Shown one piece after another: positions 6,488 through 12,158 of a stretch of DNA of 13,528 nucleotides. The translations under genes and the position numbers were made by a program. The stretch comes from Clostridia bacterium (GTDB taxonomy: Bacteria > Bacillota > Clostridia > Oscillospirales > CAG-272), in contig JAFTMP010000159.1 in the NCBI GenBank assembly GCA_017452335.1, positions 1-13,528 of the forward strand, given 5' to 3'. Numbering within the stretch: the first letter of the stretch is position 1; each line of letters opens with the position of its first letter. The notes under the pieces are model-generated. The model worked only from the letters and a program-made list of their open reading frames with translations, searched no databases and was not told where the DNA came from.

Positions 6488-7327
6488 TTATGGAATTAAA
6501 TGCAGGAGTGTCATTTTTCTTTTGTGCTCTTCGCCGGTGCTCACCGTATAAATGCGGGTGGTGTTGATGCTTGCGTGACCAAGGATGTCTGCCAGTGCTA
6601 CGATGTCCTTTTCAAGACTGTAAAACACGCGGGCAAACAGGTGGCGCAGATTGTGGGGGAATACTTTGGTGTGGGAAACCCGAGCGGCGGCACAGAGCGC
6701 TTTCATGGCGCGCCACACCACCGAGCGGTTGATACTTTTACCGCTTTTGGTGATGAACAGTGCACCGCTTTTGATGGAATGTGCCTTGGCGTATTTCAAA
6801 AGCTTTTTTTGAAGCTTGGAGACAATAAAGATCCTGCGCGTTTTTCCCTTGCAATTTACGCGCACCTCTCCCTTGCAAACTGCCTCTACTGTAATGTAAG
6901 CAAGCTCTCCGATGCGTATGCCCGTACCGCAGATTGTCTGAAGGATCAAGGAAAGACGGCTATCCTTTTTTTCTTCAGCCGCTTTGACCAGACGCCAATA
7001 TTCCTCCTTGCTCAGCTCCCTTTCTTCGGGACAAAACACCTCCCGCTGAATACGGAATTGCTTCACCACCAGGTCGCTCCATCCGCAATACCGAAAAAAG
7101 GAGTTCAGCGCCGCGATCATCGAATTGGCGCTGGTTACCGCGTATTTCTTTGCGAGCATTGCCTTATAGGAAAGAACGATTTCTTTTGTTGCTTCGCCGC
7201 CGTTTAAATAGGAGGCGAATACCTGTAGATCGTGTGCATATTTGGAAATGGTGGCATTGCTTTTCTCTTCAAGCAAAAGATGTGATAAAAATGCTTGCTG
7301 TAATTGGGATGTGATGGTACGTTTCAT
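6488..7327 (-). CDS. Tyrosine site-specific recombinase (candidate invertase of the adjacent segment)
   Basis: This 279-residue integrase-family protein cuts and rejoins DNA through a covalent phosphotyrosine. Residues 8-90 are a core-binding SAM-like domain (ATISKYAHDLQVFASYL). The catalytic domain has the full set: Arg138 in GTGIRIGEL, Lys162 in GKTRR, His225 and Arg228 in HNLRH, His251 in GHASINTTRIY, and the nucleophile Tyr260. At under 300 residues it lacks the arm-binding domain of phage integrases, so it is closer to Xer and Mpi-type invertases. The start has GGAGA 8 bases upstream. The stop lies 96 bases from the right inverted repeat, so it is the obvious enzyme for the 6046-6392 segment. 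No terminator follows; its transcript would end at 6162-6232 in the present orientation. Confidence 0.95.
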   Translation of the reverse strand: MKRTITSQLQQAFLSHLLLEEKSNATISKYAHDLQVFASYLNGGEATKEIVLSYKAMLAKKYAVTSANSMIAALNSFFRYCGWSDLVVKQFRIQREVFCPEERELSKEEYWRLVKAAEEKKDSRLSLILQTICGTGIRIGELAYITVEAVCKGEVRVNCKGKTRRIFIVSKLQKKLLKYAKAHSIKSGALFITKSGKSINRSVVWRAMKALCAAARVSHTKVFPHNLRHLFARVFYSLEKDIVALADILGHASINTTRIYTVSTGEEHKRKMTLLHLIP

Positions 7328-7353
7328 TGGTCATTCTCCGCCTTTTTTGCTTT

Positions 7354-7382
7354 ATCTTACCTCAAATCGGGCAGAATTGCAA
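7354..7382 (-). promoter_or_regulatory. Probable promoter of the recombinase gene
   Basis: On the minus strand TTGCAA (7377-7382), a 17-base spacer and TAAGAT (7354-7359) lie 27 bases before the start codon. Both boxes match 4 of 6 consensus bases, suggesting modest constitutive expression. Confidence 0.5.
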
Positions 7383-7397
7383 CCCAACACGTTTCAT

Positions 7398-7428
7398 TGC
7401 CTTAGCGTCTGCCGCTGAGGCATTTTTT
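7398..7428 (+). terminator. Rightward terminator beyond the recombinase promoter
   Basis: TGCCTTAGCG pairs with CGCTGAGGCA (one G-T pair) around a five-base loop and is followed directly by TTTTTT (7423-7428). It can act only on rightward transcripts, yet no rightward gene precedes it. The only likely source is the promoter at 6324-6352 reading antisense through the recombinase. Confidence 0.7.
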
Positions 7429-7446
7429 GTAAATTGGTTGTGTACA

Positions 7447-7495
7447 GAAAACAAAAGAGGGCGTTGCTCTCGGTGGTCCGAGAGCAACGCCCTTT
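7447..7495 (-). terminator. Terminator of the GH89 lipoprotein gene
   Basis: A perfect 15-bp GC-rich stem (7459-7473 with 7478-7492) and a four-base loop begin 21 bases after the stop codon. On the minus strand it is followed by TCTTTTGTTTTCTG. This is a strong intrinsic terminator that insulates the recombinase from the gene upstream. Confidence 0.9.
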
Positions 7496-7513
7496 CATAA
7501 TTTTGGGAAAAGA

Positions 7514-10500
7514 TTATTTCATTTTTCCTACGGTCATGCCGATATCTAAAAGGGAACCGTCATCCTCTTGGATGAAGATCTTCATGCCTTCTTCGATCAC
7601 AGCATCGTCCTCAAGTGCTCTGGTGCCCTTGGAGAAGACCACTCTGCCGCCTTCGGTGGTGGTGAAGAGCTTGGAAGCCTCAGCCTGGGTGGAGCCTGTG
7701 GGGATACCGGACGCTACGTTGTTTTTGATGGTCACGCCGGAATTCTTTGCAGCCGCCGCGGTGTTGAGTTTGATATCTGCGGAACTGAAGAAGCGTTTCT
7801 GAATCTCAGTAACCACCTGTTTCAGACTTCTGCTGTCCTCATCGCCGTCAACGGGAGAGGGATTGATATCAAAGGTCTTTCCGGAAATGGCAAGACGTCT
7901 TGCCATGTTATAATAGGTCGATACCGCTTGTACGCCCATCAGACCGGCTTCTACCTTGGAGCCGCCTGCCTTGACCTTGGGGGTCACGATGGTGTTCAGG
8001 TAATATTCCCACATCGCATAGTAGTAATCGGACATCAGTCCGCTGATCTGTCTGTTAGCGTAGTTTCCTAAATCCAGGGTGGACCAGTTGGTGATCAGAA
8101 TGTAAGCATCCAGCTTCATCAAATCTACGTCGAAATCGCTGTACTTGCCGGTGCGCTCGTCGTTGACCCAAATATCCACTCTGCCGACCCACTTGCCAAG
8201 ACGTGCATTTGCGGTGAAGTCAGACAGCTCGTCAATGATCATGATTGCCTGCAGGAACTTGGTCTTGTAAGCGTGGAAGGTCTCGTAATCGCCCTTCTTA
8301 CCGGATTCGAGCATTTCACTGACATACTCGGTGGTCACGTTGGAAAGGTATGTACGGCAAATATCTACTAAGTCGTAAACGTAGGTTTCCTGATCCTTCA
8401 ATTCGTCATAATCGGAGAGCAGAGATTTGATCGCCGATTCGATCAGAGTGTTCTTGTATACGGGATAGTAATAGCCGGTTTCCTTGGGCTGCAGCTGCGG
8501 ATAGTCGCAGATACGGTAGTTGATGGTGGTACCGTCTGCAGTGTTGGTGGAGTAGATGCACTTCAGCAGTCTCTCCCAAGCCTTTACGGTGCTTTCACCG
8601 CCTCTGTAACGGCGCTGTGCGTAGTCAACGATCCATTCGTTTACATCAATAGCCTTGTCCTCCCAGATCATTTCCCAGAAGAGGTCAAAGACTACAGGGT
8701 TTCTTTCGGTAGACTCACTGGTCAGACCAATACCCTTCATGTGCTTTGCTTGCTTTGCGGTCTCAAAGTATCTGGTTGCCATCTTGTCAAGATCCATGTG
8801 CATACCGGATCTGCCGCCGTAGGCTTCAAGGATACAGTAGCACCAGCTGGAGCCGCCGAATTCCTTGCCGCCGTACTTATTGGGATCGGTGTTGGACCAA
8901 CGGGGGCTCTGCACTGCCGCCAGGTCCAGCAGCAGCATGTGATCCACTCTGTCCTCGCCCCATCCTGCAACCACGTCGGGCAGGGGGTTTTCCCACCAGG
9001 ACTGGATGATCCAAACGCCTTCGTCGTTTTCGTCAAGCAGCAGGTCAAGAACGGTACGGCTCATGCTTGCCTTGTCAAAGGATGCGGGCAGATTGAAGCC
9101 GCCGGAGATCTCGTGCAGAAGGTCGCCTGCGTAGTAGTCGTTTACTCTGCCGTAGATGTAGTTCTGAGTTTCATAGAAGGTTTCAGCCAGTTCGGTGAAG
9201 CCGGAGAAGGTGGTGTTGAGCGCATAGGGACGGGTAAAGCCGCACCAACCGCCGGTGGGAGTCGTGTAGTCGCCCACATTGGGATAGCCCATATCTGCCA
9301 GTGCCTTTTCAGCCTTGGTGCCGAAATCGGTGGGCATGGTGCCAACGAAGGTCTGCAGACAGAGATCCGCACCCATGACGGTGAGATATCTCTGGTTTAC
9401 TCTTGCCATTTCAACGGTATCCACGATCCAGGTATCGGAAACGGGGCCGCCGTAGCTTTCAAGGTTGCCCATGAGCCACCAAGCCTTCCAGGTGTAGCCG
9501 CAAACGAATTCAATGGCTTCCTGTACGGTGTAGCCGTAGTTCTGCAGATAGAGCACCCACAGCGCTTCGGTAGCGGTGGTGTCCAGCACCACGTTGATGC
9601 CTGAGAGCATCAGATAGTCAAGCTCTCTCTGCCATTCATCATAGCCGTAGTAGGGCATGGTGTAAGAAAGGGTACAATAGTTATAGGTATAACGAACGAC
9701 CTGCTCGGTGTCCTTTTTGATGGTCTTGTTGACCTTCACGATGGAATCGGGCATGTCAACCTGCTTGGTCTCCTGAGAAACGTTGACCTTGCAGTAATAT
9801 TTCAGATAGTGGTTCAGACCTGCCGCAATGCACACACCGGTGTTGCCCTTGATGTGTACCTTGCCATCCTTCATGGAGATCTCGTAGTAATCCTTGGTGG
9901 CAACGGTGTTGGGCTCTACGTCAAAGGAGAACCAGGAAACGTACTTTTCGCCAAGAATTCTGGTAACCAGACCTTCCAGCGCCTTTACGGTATCAGCCTC
10001 GGTAAAGGTATCCTCGATATCGTATTTGCCGTCTGCATCCTTGATCTTGGATACATCTACGCCGTGGTTGGTCTTCAGCCATTCCTCATAGGAGGGGAAC
10101 TTGATCTCGGTACGGGTGGGGGTTACGGTGCTGTCGTCCTCAATACCCATTACTTCGATCTCAGCAACGGTAGAGGTACTTCCCGAGCCCTTGGTAGACA
10201 TGGTGGTCATTACGCGGATGACTCTGTAAACCACGGGGGTTCTGAAATAGAAGCTCTCGCCCTTGGCAGCGGGGGATTCGGGCTGCGTCATCGCGGCAAG
10301 ACGGTCGAAGTTTACGCCGTCAAGGCTTCCGTATACATTGAATGCACAGGGCTGAGCGCTCTGAGGGATCTTTACGATCACTTCTTTGATCTTATGGTTC
10401 TTCTGCAGGTCCACTTCCACGTACATGGGAATACCCGATGCGGACCAAGAAGTTTTGTGGTTGCCGTCTGTGATCTTCTGTGCGGTGTCCTTTCCGCCAT

Positions 10501-10771
10501 TGGAATACGCGGGCTTGTTCAGTGCCACATTGGTGGTGGGCCCGATATCAATATCTTCCTCTTGCTCTTCGCTTTCCGATTCGGGCGAGGATGCAGGGTC
10601 AGACACGGGTGCGGATGCGGATGCGGAATCTTCTTCCGAGAAAAGGGAAGAGAGGTCCTTCGATTCTTCCGGTTCGTCGGTGGTGTTGCCCTTATCGGTG
10701 CAGGCGGCAAATACACCCAGGCACATCAACAACGCCAGCAGAAGGGAAAGACTGCGGATGAAGTTTTTCAT
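7514..10771 (-). CDS. GH89 (alpha-N-acetylglucosaminidase-like) lipoprotein with discoidin domain
   Basis: This 1085-residue secreted protein should be anchored to the outer face of the membrane. Residues 1-23 are a signal peptide ending in FAAC, with Cys24 as the likely lipid-bearing residue. Residues 25-80 are a Ser/Asp/Glu-rich linker. Residues 81-210 are an F5/8 type C (discoidin, CBM32-like) domain, from NVALNKPAYS to TVAEIEVMG. From about 240 the pattern follows GH89: VRYTYNYCTLSYTMPYYGYD (359-378), WWLMGNLESYGGP, DLLHEIS with the likely acid/base Glu554, and YGGRSGMH. At 616-624 it reads DLAAVQSPR where relatives have a Glu (see findings). The tail (about 1000-1085) resembles a small beta domain found near the ends of other clostridial surface proteins. 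The ATG at 10771 has GGAGG 5 bases upstream; the one at 10798 does not. A likely substrate is alpha-linked GlcNAc in mucin or host glycans. Confidence 0.88.
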   Translation of the reverse strand: MKNFIRSLSLLLALLMCLGVFAACTDKGNTTDEPEESKDLSSLFSEEDSASASAPVSDPASSPESESEEQEEDIDIGPTTNVALNKPAYSNGGKDTAQKITDGNHKTSWSASGIPMYVEVDLQKNHKIKEVIVKIPQSAQPCAFNVYGSLDGVNFDRLAAMTQPESPAAKGESFYFRTPVVYRVIRVMTTMSTKGSGSTSTVAEIEVMGIEDDSTVTPTRTEIKFPSYEEWLKTNHGVDVSKIKDADGKYDIEDTFTEADTVKALEGLVTRILGEKYVSWFSFDVEPNTVATKDYYEISMKDGKVHIKGNTGVCIAAGLNHYLKYYCKVNVSQETKQVDMPDSIVKVNKTIKKDTEQVVRYTYNYCTLSYTMPYYGYDEWQRELDYLMLSGINVVLDTTATEALWVLYLQNYGYTVQEAIEFVCGYTWKAWWLMGNLESYGGPVSDTWIVDTVEMARVNQRYLTVMGADLCLQTFVGTMPTDFGTKAEKALADMGYPNVGDYTTPTGGWCGFTRPYALNTTFSGFTELAETFYETQNYIYGRVNDYYAGDLLHEISGGFNLPASFDKASMSRTVLDLLLDENDEGVWIIQSWWENPLPDVVAGWGEDRVDHMLLLDLAAVQSPRWSNTDPNKYGGKEFGGSSWCYCILEAYGGRSGMHMDLDKMATRYFETAKQAKHMKGIGLTSESTERNPVVFDLFWEMIWEDKAIDVNEWIVDYAQRRYRGGESTVKAWERLLKCIYSTNTADGTTINYRICDYPQLQPKETGYYYPVYKNTLIESAIKSLLSDYDELKDQETYVYDLVDICRTYLSNVTTEYVSEMLESGKKGDYETFHAYKTKFLQAIMIIDELSDFTANARLGKWVGRVDIWVNDERTGKYSDFDVDLMKLDAYILITNWSTLDLGNYANRQISGLMSDYYYAMWEYYLNTIVTPKVKAGGSKVEAGLMGVQAVSTYYNMARRLAISGKTFDINPSPVDGDEDSRSLKQVVTEIQKRFFSSADIKLNTAAAAKNSGVTIKNNVASGIPTGSTQAEASKLFTTTEGGRVVFSKGTRALEDDAVIEEGMKIFIQEDDGSLLDIGMTVGKMK

Positions 10772-10824
10772 GATAACCTCCAAGTTCAATAGGGGCAATG
10801 ATCTTTTCTACCCCAGTTTATCAC

Positions 10825-10853
10825 ATTATATCACAAAATGTTCAAATCTTCAA
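10825..10853 (-). promoter_or_regulatory. Sigma-A promoter of the GH89 lipoprotein gene
   Basis: On the minus strand TTGAAG (10848-10853), a 17-base spacer and a perfect TATAAT (10825-10830) are preceded by an extended TG motif. The start would be near 10818, giving a leader of about 47 bases. The 12-base word TTGTGATATAAT is identical to that in the promoter of the invertible segment. Confidence 0.75.
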
Positions 10854-10867
10854 TGAACGCTTTTCAC

Positions 10868-10919
10868 AAAAAAGCCCCTCTTTTTTTGTGCACTTTCACC
10901 AAAAAACGATTTGGAGGGG
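10868..10919 (-). terminator. Possible leftward terminator upstream of the GH89 promoter
   Basis: On the minus strand CCCCTC pairs with GAGGGG, with an inner T/A stem closed by GTG and CAC, and is followed by C and TTTTTT (10868-10873). The stem has an uneven internal loop. No leftward gene lies to the right, so it may instead be an operator or an insulator. Confidence 0.35.
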
Positions 10920-11040
10920 GAAAACTCAAAAAAATTTGAATGTTTACCGTGGGTTTACGGGGGATTTATACGGAATTTAAATTTGCAGTATACTATACTT
11001 TACACCCCGCGACTTTACGTATACTTAACAATAAAGGTAC

Positions 11041-11069
11041 TTGAAAAAAAGAAAAAAGTGTGCTATAAT
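11041..11069 (+). promoter_or_regulatory. Sigma-A promoter of the 75-aa and DUF1643 genes
   Basis: TTGAAA (11041-11046), a 17-base A-rich spacer and a perfect TATAAT (11064-11069) make a strong housekeeping promoter. The start would be near 11076, leaving a leader of about 18 bases with GGAGG at 11084-11088. Confidence 0.85.
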
Positions 11070-11093
11070 CATCCCTTGTGAGCGGAGGCGCGT

Positions 11094-11321
11094 ATGGGAC
11101 TTTTTAAAAGCAAAGCAGAGCGTGAACTGGAGCGTATTCTTTTTGATCTGCGCTGTAATTTGGAAAACAACTACAAGGACAGCGCCCACGAGGCAAGAAA
11201 GCGCCTGGGGGCAAGAGCCGAGGAGCTTTTTAGGGAAGGGAAGATCAGCCAAAAGACTTACGACAAGTACCGTGTGATCTATGAAGAATACACCGAGCGG
11301 TTAAAAGACTACCGCCATTAA
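11094..11321 (+). CDS. Small helical protein of unknown function (75 aa)
   Basis: I do not recognise a named family. The start is supported by GGAGG with 5-base spacing and a strong promoter just upstream. The protein is rich in Lys, Arg and Glu, has no membrane segment or signal peptide, and looks almost wholly alpha-helical. It opens with MGLFKSKAEREL. A central part, NLENNYKDSAHEARKRLGAR, is followed by EGKISQKTYDKYRVIYEEY, a heptad-like stretch that could form a short coiled coil. The DUF1643 gene follows after 9 bases, so the two form an operon. It may be a small cytoplasmic adaptor, but nothing here shows its role. Confidence 0.75.
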   Translation: MGLFKSKAERELERILFDLRCNLENNYKDSAHEARKRLGARAEELFREGKISQKTYDKYRVIYEEYTERLKDYRH

Positions 11322-11330
11322 GGAGCAGTC

Positions 11331-11969
11331 ATGGGACATATTCCGAAGGGAAATACGGCGGCGCTGGCAATTCCTTCGTTTGAAGAGGCATTGAAGGAGT
11401 CTCTTGTTGAACGGGAGGATTATGACGTGGGCAAATGGTTATACGTGCCCTGTCAGTACGAGGAATATCGGTATATCTTGGCAACCAGAGGGCAAAATCC
11501 GCTTATTTGCGTAGGGATCAATCCCAGCACCGCAAGACCGGGGGCGCTGGATAATACCTTAAAGTCGGTGGAGCGCATCTCCTTACATAACAGCTATGAC
11601 AGCTTTATCATGTTTAATCTCTATGCCCAGCGGGCAACCGACCCCGACAGTATGGAAAAAAGCGCCAACAGTTATCTGCACGAGCAGAACATGGCGGCGT
11701 TCCGCTATATTTTGGAGCATACCAAGCAGGCGCATATCTGGGCGGCATGGGGTGCAATTATTGAAAAGCGGGACTATCTTGCGCTGTGTGCCCGGCAAAT
11801 GTATGAAATCGGAGAAGAATACGGTGCAAAATGGTTCACCAGTGGCAAACGCTCGGTGAAAAAGGGGCATCCCCACCATCCGCTGTATTTAAAAAAGGAC
11901 AGCACTCTTGATCCCTTTGATGGGCAGGCATATTTTGACCTGCTGATTCCCGGGAGTGCGAAAAACTGA
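11331..11969 (+). CDS. DUF1643 domain-containing protein
   Basis: This 212-residue soluble protein matches the DUF1643 family, found in bacteria and phages and without a settled function. The family signature is GINPSTARPGALDNTLKSVE (residues 62-81), followed by a strand (SFIMFNLYAQRATDP), a helix and IWAAWG. The C-terminal WFTSGKRSVKKGHPHHPLYL is the conserved end of the domain. The fold is compared by some with uracil-DNA glycosylases, where an N-P-type loop binds the base, but that is family-level speculation. AAGGAG lies 5 bases before the start and overlaps the stop codon of the 75-aa gene, so they are co-transcribed. No terminator separates it from the riboswitch that follows. Confidence 0.85.
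   Translation: MGHIPKGNTAALAIPSFEEALKESLVEREDYDVGKWLYVPCQYEEYRYILATRGQNPLICVGINPSTARPGALDNTLKSVERISLHNSYDSFIMFNLYAQRATDPDSMEKSANSYLHEQNMAAFRYILEHTKQAHIWAAWGAIIEKRDYLALCARQMYEIGEEYGAKWFTSGKRSVKKGHPHHPLYLKKDSTLDPFDGQAYFDLLIPGSAKN
11908..11936 (+). promoter_or_regulatory. Possible promoter for the riboswitch-ATPase transcript
   Basis: TTGATC (11908-11913), a 17-base spacer and TATTTT (11931-11936) lie inside the end of the DUF1643 gene and would start RNA near 11943, about 30 bases before the riboswitch. Both boxes match 4 of 6 consensus bases. Readthrough from the 11041 promoter is an alternative. Confidence 0.35.
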
Positions 11970-11973
11970 ATAA

Positions 11974-12076
11974 GATGAGGGAGTAATTCGCCGGAACGCC
12001 GGTGAAGCAGATCAACAATCGACCAAAGGTCTGGTCTGTTTCCGACAAAATTGTCAGTGAATGAGACTCATATATC
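11974..12076 (+). ncRNA. yybP-ykoY-type (Mn2+-sensing) riboswitch
   Basis: The layout matches the yybP-ykoY class. P1 is ATGAG (11975-11979) with CTCAT (12067-12071). The 5' loop reads GGGAGTA (11979-11985), which contributes the metal site in known members. P2 is an 8-bp hairpin (11987-12006), and GAAG follows. CAACAAT (12013-12019) pairs with ATTGT (12050-12054) as a further helix with an internal hairpin (12021-12036). CAGTGAATGAGAC (12055-12067) is the 3' loop. Known members bind Mn2+ across the two loops and control metal exporters. The CTCAT strand is also part of the following terminator stem, so metal binding should prevent termination and turn the ATPase gene on. The class was assigned by eye. 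Confidence 0.8.
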
Positions 12077-12117
12077 GCAGGCAGAAATGCTTGGTTGATA
12101 TATGAGTCTCGTTTTTT
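12063..12117 (+). terminator. Terminator acting as riboswitch expression platform
   Basis: GAGACTCATATATC (12063-12076) pairs perfectly with GATATATGAGTCTC (12097-12110) around a 20-base loop, followed by GTTTTTT (12111-12117). It lies 42 bases before the ATPase start. Its left arm contains the 3' strand of riboswitch P1, so the two folds exclude each other. Confidence 0.88.
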
Positions 12118-12158
12118 ACATATACTATCATCATGTCATATTAAAGAAAGGAACAACA

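Larger units (their letters stand above)
10772..11040. other. Divergent intergenic region between the GH89 and 75-aa genes
   Basis: No gene is seen here. The stretch holds the GH89 promoter and a hairpin on the left, given separately. From 10921 to 11040 it is AT-rich sequence with short repeated words (GTTTACCG and GTTTACGG near 10940-10965; GTATACTATAC near 10987-10997), which I cannot assign. Confidence 0.5.

Noticed and set aside
6474..6490. A rightward run of T after GCGGGC next to the recombinase stop codon, considered as a terminator.
   Set aside because: No GC-rich stem of useful length can be formed before the T run; only three pairs close a long loop.
6500..7207. A 235-codon plus-strand open frame opposite the recombinase gene.
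   Set aside because: It is fully antisense to a clear tyrosine recombinase, has no recognisable domain, and its open frame is explained by the codon pattern of the opposite strand. RNA from the switch promoter may cross it, but I see no good ribosome binding site.
9809..10792. A 327-codon plus-strand open frame opposite the start of the GH89 gene, and a similar 287-codon one at 8741-9604.
   Set aside because: Both are shadows of the GH89 coding sequence, with Gly/Val/His-rich composition and no family signature or start signals.
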